Assembly (NCBI GenBank): GCA_033558025.1
Contig: JAUCEF010000018.1
Span: 1,612,001-1,676,000, forward strand
Origin: Phytophthora sp. 'mugwort'
Taxonomy: Eukaryota > Oomycota > Peronosporomycetes > Peronosporales > Peronosporaceae
Length of the DNA stretch: 64,000 nucleotides
Direction of reading: 5' to 3'
Position numbers and translations under genes: made by a program
Notes under the pieces: generated by a model
Database searches by the model: none
The model's input: the letters and a program-made list of their open reading frames with translations, nothing else
What the model was told of the DNA's origin: nothing
Shown here: positions 15,096 through 30,000 of the stretch, piece by piece
Layout of the letters: each line of letters starts with the position of its first letter
Position numbering within the stretch: position 1 is the first letter of the stretch

Positions 15096-18000
15096 CTGCG
15101 GATGAGAACCCCGAAGAGAGAGTCACACGTCCAGTAGAAGAGGTATGAGCGCGACCACTTCCCACTGATGTTGCTCCACTTGATCCTACAATACCTGACG
15201 CACCCCCAGTTGCACTAACCACTTGAATAGCTCCGCTCTGACTGAGACCCACGCCCGATGTGACTTGTACAGAACCTCCAAAACGACTGGTGCTCGGCCC
15301 ACCCCTAAGTGTGATAGCCCCGCCATCACTATTATCACGCGAAGAGGCGATAGCACTACCACCTTGTAGAAGGACGTTGCCCCCGGCGCCAGAACGTCCC
15401 GATAAAGAACCTGCAGAAATGTTGACGTTTCCGCCTAAACGCATCGCGGACGTGGGTCCGACTTGAATGGTCACATCTCCTGACACACCAGACGAGCGAC
15501 CAGCTGTTGTTATGCTGACCATACCGTTGGCTGATGCACTCAACGAGATTGATCCGCCACTTGAAGAGGAATCTACGCTTGCTCCTGTGGCGAGACGGAT
15601 GTCCCCCTGAGGTCCTTTGGAATTGCCAGTAGACAGGTACAACGAACCAGACTGACCCACTTTGCTGACCCCACTGGACAACTGTAATGAACCACTTGAG
15701 CCTTGCTTGACTTGGCCACTTGAGACGGAAACTAAACCGCTCCCTGCACGCGATATAGAAGCTTGACTGGTGAGCCTAATATCACCGCTCTGGCCAACCG
15801 CATTGACACCGCTCTGGACTGAAATACTGCCACCACTTCCACTAAATGAGCTGCTGCCGGCACTGACGACCACATCGCCGCCTTTTGCATTTCCGCTGGC
15901 CCCTGCTTGCAACAAGACAGATCCAGATCTAGAAGTAGCTGAACTTCCGGACTTGATAAGAATATCGCCGGATTGCAAAGCAGAAGCACTTCCTGTTTCG
16001 ATACGAATAAGTCCACTCTGCGAACCATCGCCAGAAGAAAGTTGCAAGTTTCCCCCAACAACCTTCGAGCCGGGCCCCGCGAGAACGTTGATGCTTCCGC
16101 CAGTTTCAGCGCCAGCTCCACCACCGACAGAGACCGACCCTCCGGCTCCAACCGTAGGCGCGGTCCCCCCGGCCAAAATAATTGATCCTGCAACCGTCGA
16201 CTTCCTTTTTCCAATAACGTCACCGCCTACTACAGAAACATTTCCACCGGCTGTAGAGTTGCTTGCGCCTCCTATCACAGTCACTTGACCGCCGTCCAAA
16301 ACTGAATCACGACCACGAACAACCACACCTCCTGCGTTGTAATTACCACTCGGCCCACCTCCGATACGAACAGTCCCGCCCACACTAGACCCAGACGACC
16401 CGCCATCAATCGACACGTCGCCACCTGCTCCCTGAAGGTTCGCAGACCCGACGATCTTTACTTTCTGCGCCGCTGACAAGCTATCCACGCTACCCCCGAC
16501 TAGCTCCACGTCGCCGCCAACAGCACTGCTATCGCCCTGGACGAGGCTCAGGCTGCCACCAGAACCGCTGCGGACAGACACATTGCTGCCAGCCGCACTG
16601 CTACCGGAGTTACCACTCGACACACTCACATCGCCGCCAACACCGCTCGATGACGAACCGCCAGACACACGAACAGCTCCGCCAGACCCGCTCGACAACG
16701 ATGAACCACCGCTCACATCCACGGACCCGGAAGACCCCGCCAGCGACTCCCCGCCACTCACGACAACACTGCCTCCCGACCCCGTCACACCGCCGGCACC
16801 GCCCAGCATGCTCACCAAGCCACCGACCCCTCTACTACTAGAGCCACTGGACACACGAACAGCGCCGGAACCACCGTCTACCGCGTCACCTGACACAAAC
16901 GACACATCACCAGATGCAGACGCAGCACTAGCCACACCGCTTCCGATAGACACAACACCACTCAAGTCATTGCCAATGCCACTCGACACAGTCACCGCAC
17001 CGCCCGTCGAAGAACTGCTAGATCCTCCCGACACAGACACACGGCCCGCCGCTGTAGCCGCTCCGCCAGTCTGCACAGACACGTCGCCGCTGCTAGACGC
17101 TCCCGAAGACCCGGAAGTCAGCGTCACCATACCCGATGCAACGTCCACCGACTCGCCACTTCCAATCGTCGTCGAGCCACTCCATGCGTCGCCACTCGCA
17201 GAAGCACCACTCACGACGCTCATGCTGCCGCTGCCCAGCAAACCCGTGCCAGATGAGATGTCCACGCCGCCGCCAACACCAGCCTCGCTCACGCCGCCGC
17301 TCAGAGAAACACCGCCTCCACTCACCACGCCCGTCGAGCCAGCACCACCGGACAGAGCAATGCCACCAGCTAAGCCAGAAGATGCGCTAAGAGAGCCACC
17401 GCGGACGCTCACCGACCCGCCGCCCACAGTGCTGTCCATACTAAGACCGGCCGAAATGTCGACCGCGCCACCGACTGCACTGCGACGAGCACCGCTAGAC
17501 AAACGTACCACGCCGTCCTCCCCGGACGATACCGTCACGGAGCCTCCGCGTGCGTTCGAGCTGCCAGTCCACCCCCCGCGGATCTCCACGCCGCCTGCAT
17601 CGGACGAGGTAGAATCACCACTCGACACGACAACAGACCCGCTCGATCCGCTAGCACTGCCGCCAGACATAATTGACAACGAACCTGACGCACTGGAATC
17701 AGCGCTGCCCGTGCCAATATCCACGTTGCCGCTCAAGCTCAAGCCCGTCACAGCCGCACTCGACACCGTAATGTTACCGCTGCCCGCACTAGCTGCGCCG
17801 CTCTGCAGCGACACTGTGCCGCCAATAGATGAAGATGACCCACTGCTGTCTCCGCCACGCACCGACACCGAGCCGCCGCTGGACGAGACACTAGATCCGC
17901 CAACGACGGTAACAGACCCGGACGCGCTGTCGATCGAGTCGCCGCTGCCCAACGTCACGTTGCCGGAAGCGCGTACAGTCGAAACGCCGCTCCTCACATC

Positions 18001-21000
18001 TACAGTCCCGCTGGAAGCGCCCGCAGACGAACCGACCAACACGTTGCCACTGACACCAGATGCGTCACTGCCGCTGCCGCTCACTACAGACACCGACCCG
18101 CCCTGGACACCAGAGCCGCCTGACACAGACACCAGACCGCCAGCGTTGTCCCCGGCAGAGCTGCCACCTTCCAACCGAACGGCGCCTGCCATAACTCCGG
18201 CAGACGGAGACACCAGCAGGGATGATCCACCCGCCAGCAACACGTCGCCCGCAGCAGACCCAGCACTAGATCCACTACGCACTTCGACGTTGCCGCCTTC
18301 AAAGGCAGACGAGCCCACCGACAAGCTGATGTTGCCCGCAGATCTACTGCTGCTCGATGCCGAGCCGGACGAGATCTGTACGCCGCCCGACCCTGCGCCA
18401 TCCCCACTCGACACACGCACCTTGCCGCTGCCGCTCAAGCCTTCTCCGCTGCGCAACACCACAGACGCACCAATGCCCGACGCACTCGTGCCGCCAGATA
18501 CCGCCACGTCGCCTCCCATCGCGCCCGCACCACCGGTCAACGCCAACGAGCCGCTTAAGTCGCCGGAGCTGCTGCCGCCGGACACACTCACAGACCCACC
18601 AACACCTGCAGCCTCGCCGCCGAACACGCTCACCGACCCGCTCGACTGCGCAAGCGACATACCTGAACTGATCGACACGGCACCAGACGAACCAGCCTCT
18701 GCCGACCCACTCGTCAAGGCCACCGCACCACTACTAACGGTTCTGGCACCGCCGTGAGAACCCAGCCTTACCGACCCGCTCGCCGTCGACAACCCGTCGC
18801 CGCTGAGGATGGTCACACTGCCACCGGTCAACGACGACGCGCCACCTACTACGGACACACTAGAGCCTTCACCACTCACGGAAGAGCCACCTGACACCTC
18901 GATCGACCCAGCACGAGCACCACCGGACCCGCTACCGATACGAACAGATCCACTAGACACGCTACTAGCACTAGTGAGCACCTCGATATCACCGCTAGAG
19001 CCGCCGGACACGACGCTCGTCGACAAAATCACGCCGCCGCTGCTCACGGTACCACCGCCGCTCGTCAGCAACACCGCACCGCCCATGCTCGACGCAGACG
19101 ACCCGCCATCAATCGACACGTCGCCACCTGCTCCCTGAAGGTTCGCAGACCCGACAATCTTTACTTTCTGCGCCGCTGACAAGCTATCCACGCTACCCCC
19201 GACTAGCTCCACGTCGCCGCCAACAGCACTGCTATCGCCCTGGACGAGGCTCAGGCTGCCACCAGAACCGCTGCGGACAGACACATTGCTGCCAGCCGCA
19301 CTGCTACCGGAGTTACCACTCGACACACTCACATCGCCGCCAACACCGCTCGATGACGAACCGCCAGACACACGAACAGCTCCGCCAGACCCGCTGGACA
19401 ACGATGAACCACCGCTCACATCCACGGACCCGGAAGACCCCGCCAGCGACTCCCCGCCACTCACGCCAACACTGCCTCCCGACCCCGTCATACCGCTGGC
19501 ACCGCCCAGCACGCTCACCAAGCCACCGACCCCTGTACTACTCGAGCCGCTGGACACACGCACAGCGCCAGACGCGCCGTCCACCGCATCGCCTGACACA
19601 AACGACATCTCGCCAGAAGCAGACGCAGCACTAGCAGCTCCACTCTCAACCAACACAATGCCGCTCAAATCACTACCAATGCCACTCGACACAGTCACCG
19701 CACCACCCGTCGAAGAACTGCTAGATCCTCCCGACACAGACACATGGCCCGCCGCTGTAGCCGCTCCGCCAGTCTGCACAGACACGTCGCCGCTGCTAGA
19801 CGCTCCCGAAGACCCGGAAGTCAGCGTCACCATACCCGATGCAACGTCCACCGACTCGCCACTTCCAATCGTCGTCGAGCCACTCCATGCGTCGCCACTC
19901 GCAGAAGCACCACTCACGACGCTCATGCTGCCGCTGCCCAGCAAACCCGTGCCAGATGAGATGTCCACGCCGCCGCCAACACCAGCCTCGCTCACGCCGC
20001 CGCTCAGAGAAACACCGCCTCCACTCACCACGCCCGTCGAGCCAGCACCACCGGACAGAGCAATGCCACCAGCTAAGCCAGAAGATGCGCTAAGAGAGCC
20101 ACCGCGGACGCTCACCGACCCGCCGCCCACAGTGCTGTCCATACTAAGACCGGCCGAAATGTCGACCGCGCCACCGACTGCACTGCGACGAGCACCGCTA
20201 GACAAACGTACCACGCCGTCCTCGCCGGACGATACCGTCACGGAGCCTCCGCGTGCGTTCGAGCTGCCAGTCCACCCCCCGCGGATCTCCACGCCGCCTG
20301 CATCGGACGAGGTAGAATCACCACTCGACACGACAACAGACCCGCTCGATCCGCTAGCACTGCCGCCAGACATAATTGACAACGAACCTGACGCACCGGA
20401 ATCAGCGCTGCCCGTGCCAATATCCACGTTGCCGCTCAAGCTCAAGCCCGTCACAGCCGCACTCGACACCGTAATGTTACCGCTGCCCGCACTAGCTGCG
20501 CCGCTCTGCAGCGACACTGTGCCGCCAATAGATGAAGATGACCCACTGCTGTCTCCGCCACGCACCGACACCGAGCCGCCGCTGGACGAGACACTAGATC
20601 CGCCAACGACGGTAACAGACCCGGACGCGCTGTCGATCGAGTCGCCGCTGCCCAACGTCACGTTGCCGGAAGCGCGTACAGTCGAAACGCCGCTCCTCAC
20701 ATCTACAGTCCCGCTGGAAGCGCCCGCAGACGAACCGACCAACACGTTGCCACTGACACCAGATGCGTCACTGCCGCTGCCGCTCACTACAGACACCGAC
20801 CCGCCCTGGACACCAGAGCCGCCTGACACAGACACCAGACCGCCAGCGTTGTCCCCGGCAGAGCTGCCACCTTCCAACCGAACGGCGCCTGCCATAACTC
20901 CGGCAGACGGAGACACCAGCAGGGATGATCCACCCGCCAGCAACACGTCGCCCGCAGCAGACCCAGCACTAGATCCACTACGCACTTCGACGTTGCCGCC

Positions 21001-24000
21001 TTCAAAGGCAGACGAGCCCACCGACAAGCTGATGTTGCCCGCAGATCTACTGCTGCTCGATGCCGAGCCGGACGAGATCTGTACGCCGCCCGACCCTGCG
21101 CCATCCCCACTCGACACACGCACCTTGCCGCTGCCGCTCAAGCCTTCTCCGCTGCGCAACACCACAGACGCACCAATGCCCGACGCACTCGTGCCGCCAG
21201 ATACCGCCACGTCGCCTCCCATCGCGCCCGCACCACCGGTCAACGCCAACGAGCCGCTTAAGTCGCCGGAGCTGCTGCCGCCGGACACACTCACAGACCC
21301 ACCAACACCTGCAGCCTCGCCGCCGAACACGCTCACCGACCCGCTCGACTGCGCAAGCGACATACCTGAACTGATCGACACGGCACCAGACGAACCAGCC
21401 TCTGCCGACCCACTCGTCAAGGCCACCGCACCACTACTAACGGTTCTGGCACCGCCGTGAGAACCCAGCCTTACCGACCCGCTCGCCGTCGACAACCCGT
21501 CGCCACTGAGGATGGTCACACTGCCACCGGTCAACGACGACGCGCCACCTACTACGGACACACTAGAGCCTTCACCACTCACGGAAGAGCCACCTGACAC
21601 CTCGATCGACCCAGCACGAGCACCACCGGACCCGCTACCGATACGAACAGATCCACTAGACACGCTACTAGCACTAGTGAGCACCTCGATATCACCGCTA
21701 GAGCCGCCGGACACGACGCTCGTCGACAAAATCACGCCGCCGCTGCTCACGGTACCACCGCCGCTCGTCAGCAACACCGCACCGCCCATGCTCGACGCAG
21801 ACGACCCGCCATCAATCGACACGTCGCCTCCTGCTCCCTGAAGGTTCGCAGACCCGACAATCTTTACTTTCTGCGCCGCTGACAAGCTATCCACGCTACC
21901 CCCGACTAGCTCCACGTCGCCGCCAACAGCACTGCTATCGCCCTGGACGAGGCTCAGGCTGCCACCAGAACCGCTGCGGACAGACACATTGCTGCCAGCC
22001 GCACTGCTACCGGAGTTACCACTCGACACACTCACATCGCCGCCAACACCGCTCGATGACGAACCGCCAGACACACGAACAGCTCCGCCAGACCCGCTGG
22101 ACAACGATGAACCACCGCTCACATCCACGGACCCGGAAGACCCCGCCAGCGACTCCCCGCCACTCACGCCAACACTGCCTCCCGACCCCGTCATACCGCT
22201 GGCACCGCCCAGCACGCTCACCAAGCCACCGACCCCTGTACTACTCGAGCCGCTGGACACACGCACAGCGCCAGACGCGCCGTCCACCGCATCGCCTGAC
22301 ACAAACGACATCTCGCCAGAAGCAGACGCAGCACTAGCAGCTCCACTCTCAACCAACACAATGCCGCTCAAATCACTACCAATGCCACTCGACACAGTCA
22401 CCGCACCACCCGTCGAAGAACTGCTAGATCCTCCCGACACAGACACATGGCCCGCCGCTGTAGCCGCTCCGCCAGTCTGCACAGACACGTCGCCGCTGCT
22501 AGACGCTCCCGAAGACCCGGAAGTCAGCGTCACCATACCCGATGCAACGTCCACCGACTCGCCACTTCCAATCGTCGTCGAGCCACTCCATGCGTCGCCA
22601 CTCGCAGAAGCACCACTCACGACGCTCATGCTGCCGCTGCCCAGCAAACCCGTGCCAGATGAGATGTCCACGCCGCCGCCAACACCAGCCTCGCTCACGC
22701 CGCCGCTCAGAGAAACACCGCCTCCACTCACCACGCCCGTCGAGCCAGCACCACCGGACAGAGCAATGCCACCAGCTAAGCCAGAAGATGCGCTAAGAGA
22801 GCCACCGCGGACGCTCACCGACCCGCCGCCCACAGTGCTGTCCATACTAAGACCGGCCGAAATGTCGACCGCGCCACCGACTGCACTGCGACGAGCACCG
22901 CTAGACAAACGTACCACGCCGTCCTCGCCGGACGATACCGTCACGGAGCCTCCGCGTGCGTTCGAGCTGCCAGTCCACCCCCCGCGGATCTCCACGCCGC
23001 CTGCATCGGACGAGGTAGAATCACCACTCGACACGACAACAGACCCGCTCGATCCGCTAGCACTGCCGCCAGACATAATTGACAACGAACCTGACGCACT
23101 GGAATCAGCGCTGCCCGTGCCAATATCCACGTTGCCGCTCAAGCTCAAGCCCGTCACAGCCGCACTCGACACCGTAATGTTACCGCTGCCCGCACTAGCT
23201 GCGCCGCTCTGCAGCGACACTGTGCCGCCAATAGATGAAGATGACCCACTGCTGTCTCCGCCACGCACCGACACCGAGCCGCCGCTGGACGAGACACTAG
23301 ATCCGCCAACGACGGTAACAGACCCGGACGCGCTGTCGATCGAGTCGCCGCTGCCCAACGTCACGTTGCCGGAAGCGCGTACAGTCGAAACGCCGCTCCT
23401 CACATCTACAGTCCCGCTGGAAGCGCCCGCAGACGAACCGACCAACACGTTGCCACTGACACCAGATGCGTCACTGCCGCTGCCGCTCACTACAGACACC
23501 GACCCGCCCTGGACACCAGAGCCGCCTGACACAGACACCAGACCGCCAGCGTTGTCCCCGGCAGAGCTGCCACCTTCCAACCGAACGGCGCCTGCCATAA
23601 CTCCGGCAGACGGAGACACCAGCAGGGATGATCCACCCGCCAGCAACACGTCGCCCGCAGCAGACCCAGCACTAGATCCACTACGCACTTCGACGTTGCC
23701 GCCTTCAAAGGCAGACGAGCCCACCGACAAGCTGATGTTGCCCGCAGATCTACTGCTGCTCGATGCCGAGCCGGACGAGATCTGTACGCCGCCCGACCCT
23801 GCGCCATCCCCACTCGACACACGCACCTTGCCGCTGCCGCTCAAGCCTTCTCCGCTGCGCAACACCACAGACGCACCAATGCCCGACGCACTCGTGCCGC
23901 CAGATACCGCCACGTCGCCTCCCATCGCGCCCGCACCACCGGTCAACGCCAACGAGCCGCTTAAGTCGCCGGAGCTGCTGCCGCCGGACACACTCACAGA

Positions 24001-27000
24001 CCCACCAACACCTGCAGCCTCGCCGCCGAACACGCTCACCGACCCGCTCGACTGCGCAAGCGACATACCTGAACTGATCGACACGGCACCAGACGAACCA
24101 GCCTCTGCCGACCCACTCGTCAAGGCCACCGCACCACTACTAACGGTTCTGGCACCGCCGTGAGAACCCAGCCTTACCGACCCGCTCGCCGTCGACAACC
24201 CGTCGCCGCTGAGGATGGTCACACTGCCACCGGTCAACGACGACGCGCCACCTACTACGGACACACTAGAGCCTTCACCACTCACGGAAGAGCCACCTGA
24301 CACCTCGATCGACCCAGCACGAGCACCACCGGACCCGGTACCGATACGAACAGATCCACTAGACACGCTACTAGCACTAGTGAGCACCTCGATATCACCG
24401 CTAGAGCCGCCGGACACGACGCTCGTCGACAAAATCACGCCGCCGCTGCTCACGGTACCACCGCCGCTCGTCAGCAACACCGCACCGCCCATGCTCGACG
24501 CAGACGACCCGCCATCAATCGACACGTCGCCACCTGCTCCCTGAAGGTTCGCAGACCCGACGATCTTTACTTTCTGCGCCGCTGACAAGCTATCCACGCT
24601 ACCCCCGACTAGCTCCACGTCGCCGCCAACAGCACTGCTATCGCCCTGGACGAGGCTCAGGCTGCCACCAGAACCGCTGCGGACAGACACATTGCTGCCA
24701 GCCGCACTGCTACCGGAGTTACCACTCGACACACTCACATCGCCGCCAACACCGCTCGATGACGAACCGCCAGACACACGAACAGCTCCGCCAGACCCGC
24801 TGGACAACGATGAACCACCGCTCACATCCACGGACCCGGAAGACCCCGCCAGCGACTCCCCGCCACTCACGCCAACACTGCCTCCCGACCCCGTCATACC
24901 GCTGGCACCGCCCAGCACGCTCACCAAGCCACCGACCCCTGTACTACTCGAGCCGCTGGACACACGCACAGCGCCAGACGCGCCGTCCACCGCATCGCCT
25001 GACACAAACGACATCTCGCCAGAAGCAGACGCAGCACTAGCAGCTCCACTCTCAACCAACACAATGCCGCTCAAATCACTACCAATGCCACTCGACACAG
25101 TCACCGCACCACCCGTCGAAGAACTGCTAGATCCTCCCGACACAGACACACGGCCCGCCGCTGTAGCCGCTCCGCCAGTCTGCACAGACACGTCGCCGCT
25201 GCTAGACGCTCCCGAAGACCCGGAAGTCAGCGTCACCATACCCGATGCAACGTCCACCGACTCGCCACTTCCAATCGTCGTCGAGCCACTCCATGCGTCG
25301 CCACTCGCAGAAGCACCACTCACGACGCTCATGCTGCCGCTGCCCAGCAAACCCGTGCCAGATGAGATGTCCACGCCGCCGCCAACACCAGCCTCGCTCA
25401 CGCCGCCGCTCAGAGAAACACCGCCTCCACTCACCACGCCCGTCGAGCCAGCACCACCGGACAGAGCAATGCCACCAGCTAAGCCAGAAGATGCGCTAAG
25501 AGAGCCACCGCGGACGCTCACCGACCCGCCGCCCACAGTGCTGTCCATACTAAGACCGGCCGAAATGTCGACCGCGCCACCGACTGCACTGCGACGAGCA
25601 CCGCTAGACAAACGTACCACGCCGTCCTCGCCGGACGATACCGTCACGGAGCCTCCGCGTGCGTTCGAGCTGCCAGTCCACCCCCCGCGGATCTCCACGC
25701 CGCCTGCATCGGACGAGGTAGAATCACCACTCGACACGACAACAGACCCGCTCGATCCGCTAGCACTGCCGCCAGACATAATTGACAACGAACCTGACGC
25801 ACTGGAATCAGCGCTGCCCGTGCCAATATCCACGTTGCCGCTCAAGCTCAAGCCCGTCACAGCCGCACTCGACACCGTAATGTTACCGCTGCCCGCACTA
25901 GCTGCGCCGCTCTGCAGCGACACTGTGCCGCCAATAGATGAAGATGACCCACTGCTGTCTCCGCCACGCACCGACACCGAGCCGCCGCTGGACGAGACAC
26001 TAGATCCGCCAACGACGGTAACAGACCCGGACGCGCTGTCGATCGAGTCGCCGCTGCCCAACGTCACGTTGCCGGAAGCGCGTACAGTCGAAACGCCGCT
26101 CCTCACATCTACAGTCCCGCTGGAAGCGCCCGCAGACGAACCGACCAACACGTTGCCACTGACACCAGATGCGTCACTGCCGCTGCCGCTCACTACAGAC
26201 ACCGACCCGCCCTGGACACCAGAGCCGCCTGACACAGACACCAGACCGCCAGCGTTGTCCCCGGCAGAGCTGCCACCTTCCAACCGAACGGCGCCTGCCA
26301 CAACTCCGGCAGACGGAGACACCAGCAGGGATGATCCACCCGCCAGCAACACGTCGCCCGCAGCAGACCCAGCACTAGATCCACTACGCACTTCGACGTT
26401 GCCGCCTTCAAAGGCAGACGAGCCCACCGACAAGCTGATGTTGCCCGCAGATCTACTGCTGCTCGATGCCGAGCCGGACGAGATCTGTACGCCGCCCGAC
26501 CCTACGCCATCCCCACTCGACACACGCACCTTGCCGCTGCCGCTCAAGCCTTCTCCGCTGCGCAACACCACAGACGCACCAATGCCCGACGCACTCGTGC
26601 CGCCAGATACCGCCACGTCGCCTCCCATCGCGCCCGCACCACCGGTCAACGCCAACGAGCCGCTTAAGTCGCCGGAGCTGCTGCCGCCGGACACACTCAC
26701 AGACCCACCAACACCTGCAGCCTCGCCGCCGAACACGCTCACCGACCCGCTCGACTGCGCAAGCGACATACCTGAACTGATCGACACGGCACCAGACGAA
26801 CCAGCCTCTGCCGACCCACTCGTCAAGGCCACCGCACCACTACTAACGGTTCTGGCACCGCCGTGAGAACCCAGCCTTACCGACCCGCTCGCCGTCGACA
26901 ACCCGTCGCCGCTGAGGATGGTCACACTGCCACCGGTCAACGACGACGCGCCACCTACTACGGACACACTAGAGCCTTCACCACTCACGGAAGAGCCACC

Positions 27001-30000
27001 TGACACCTCGATCGACCCAGCACGAGCACCACCGGACCCGCTACCGATACGAACAGATCCACTAGACACGCTACTAGCACTAGTGAGCACCTCGATATCA
27101 CCGCTAGAGCCGCCGGACACGACGCTCGTCGACAAAATCACGCCGCCGCTGCTCACGGTACCACCGCCGCTCGTCAGCAACACCGCACCGCCCATGCTCG
27201 ACGCAGACGACCCGCCATCAATCGACACATCGCCACCTGCTCCCTGAAGGTTCGCAGACCCGACGATCTTTACTTTCTGCGCCGCTGACAAGCTATCCAC
27301 GCTACCCCCGACTAGCTCCACGTCGCCGCCAACAGCACTGCTATCGCCCTGGACGAGGCTCAGGCTGCCACCAGAACCGCTGCGGACAGACACATTGCTG
27401 CCAGCCGCACTGCTACCGGAGTTACCACTCGACACACTCACATCGCCGCCAACACCGCTCGATGACGAACCGCCAGATACACGAACAGCTCCGCCAGACC
27501 CGCTCGACAACGATGAACCGCCGCCGATGTCCACGGACCCAGCCGTTTGTCCGGTCCCAGTAAGGCCTGCCTGGACTGTTACTAAGCCTGGTGATGCCGA
27601 TGCGGTAGAACCAGATCGAAGTTGGATCGACCCGGACGGTTTAGATGTGGTTTCTCCGGATTCGATGATAACGCTGCCAGTTGCGCTCGTATCTGACTGT
27701 TGCGTTTGCATTGTTATCGCTCCACCGGTTTCTTGCGGTGCTCTTGGTGTCAAAATTGATATAGCACCCGAGTTAATTTGTCCGCGCCCTGAAACAAGAG
27801 TCACGTTGCCGCCGAGACTTGCAGAATCTCCAGCTTGTATAATCACGTTACCTGGTGAACGCGGGGCTATAGAAGTGCTAGTTTTTTTATCCGAAGTACG
27901 CCCGGACCAAATCTCAATATTTCCACTCTTCTCCAGCCCAGTACCAGTTTCCAAAGTCAGGGAACCAGCTCCACGAATGCTTCGAGCTGATGCCGTGGAA
28001 AGTTTTGCATCCCCAGAGCGAGTGTCGCTGCTTGCAGTCTGTAACTGCACATCACCAGCATCATTGGACATTTGGTCTGATCCCGCATTTACAATGAATT
28101 CGCCAAAAACCCGAGTGGATGCTGATGTGACATTAACAACTCCTTTTGCACTAGCAAACGAGTCGCCTGTGCTTATGGCAATTGACCCGCTCTCTCCAAA
28201 TGCAGATAAACCCGTCGTCACGGAGATACTTCCGCTGTTTCGACTCCCGCGAGAATCAGGAGTCTGCACGATCACATCTCCTGGACCCTCGTTGTTTTTG
28301 CCACTTGCAATCACCACACTGCCAGCCGCTGTTCCGCTCCCTTCGGAAGACCCTGCTTCGAGTACTAAGGTCCCGCCGTCACCAGCTATACTGTCTCCGA
28401 CTCGAATGTTGATTGCACCGGAATTGGCTTGGGCCCTTCCACTCGCAACATTAACATCCCCACTTCTACTGAGGCTGGACGATCCGGTTTCGATACTGAT
28501 ATCGCCGCTACTTCCACTGGTGGAAGCGTTTGTGTAGGACCCCGCATCTGCCGTTGTGATGTCAATCCGCCCACTTTGCGCTTCACTGTTGGGACCAACC
28601 TTGAAGCGTTTGTGCTGGGCATGGATAGCAGCGATTAAATCCATCGTGATCTGCTGCTTATTCACTTCGTGAAATTGCTCCAGACTGAAATTTTTCTCGG
28701 GAAGCGTAAGCGTTGATATAGTCACGTATTCTGGAAATGTCTCCTGCGCTTGCTGAGCAATTACACCACGAACAGTCACGTCTGGGATCCCGCGAATTTC
28801 TCGCCACATGTCAGAATAGCGATATTGTTTCACCTCAAGGGTTTGCAGACGCTGGAGGATGTCGTCTTCGTCAATATCTTCGATATTCGTCTTGATCCGG
28901 CGGTCTGACGGGTACGTGATCTCGGTGATCTGCGCTGGAACGTGGCTGATCATCTTGTTCGCCTGCATTCGCCAGATTACTCCTCCAGGCACAATGGTTT
29001 CCCCATGCGATACCGTTAGTTCGCCGCGCTCAATGCTGACGTTCATATTGCTGCCGCCGCGAATTTCCATTGATGAAGTTGTGGCCGCCTTCAAACTGAT
29101 GGATCCACCACCTGAAACGCTCACGTGGGAAGCAGTGGCGTTCGTTCCCGATATCACCACATCGCCGCCGCCAGACCTCAGCGTCAGGCGCCCACCCGTT
29201 CCGGCAGTTGCGGAGGCTGTCCCACTAACGATTTCAATGTGTCCGCCCTTGGCAGAGCCGTTGCCGGATGCTAGAATAACGTTACCTCCGTACAAAGCAG
29301 TGCTTGTGCCAACTACCATTCGGAGTGATCCGGTGGGGCCGCTTTGACTGGAGCCAGTATGAAGAGTGACATCCCCACTAGTTCCGGTCGTTGCATCTCC
29401 ACTTCCAATGTCCGCCCCACCACTTAAAGAAGAGCTGGCAGTTACTGCGGTCAAAGTACCGCTAGCAGTACCCAAACCAGTGGTGATGTGAACTGAGCCA
29501 CCGTTGTTTAGAGAAGGAGAAGTAGACGAACCACTTTGAATCGCGATATCACCACCTGTGACCCATGCACTTGACGACCCAGTAATGGATACAGTGCCTC
29601 CACCAGTGGAACCCGTACCAGCGCTTACCTCTACGCTGCCACTCTGCTGATTACTGGAGCTCCCAGACGAGATCTTCACACTGCCGGACGTACCAATACT
29701 GTCAAAAGTTCGAAGACGCAGCACACCACTGTCGCCATCTGCTCCAGCTTCCCCAGATTGCACGGTGACTCCACCACTAACTTGTCCGGGGCCTGAAGAC
29801 ACAATGACAGATCCACCAAGTGCAGAAGGGTTTTTACCGCCAGTAAGATAAATGGAGCCGCCATCGTCTACTTCCCCGTTGCCGCCTTGAATATCAACAA
29901 CCCCCCCCTTTCCCGCTGTTGTAGACCCAGTGAAAAGACGGACAGGACTCGATGAAGCTCGGCCAGACCCTGACCCAATCTCAACATGTCCGCTGCTGGT

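Noticed and set aside
1..27540. CRISPR-like or satellite DNA interpretation of the arrays
   Set aside because: The unit is 2.7 kb and protein-coding with a maintained frame; there is no short repeat-spacer structure.
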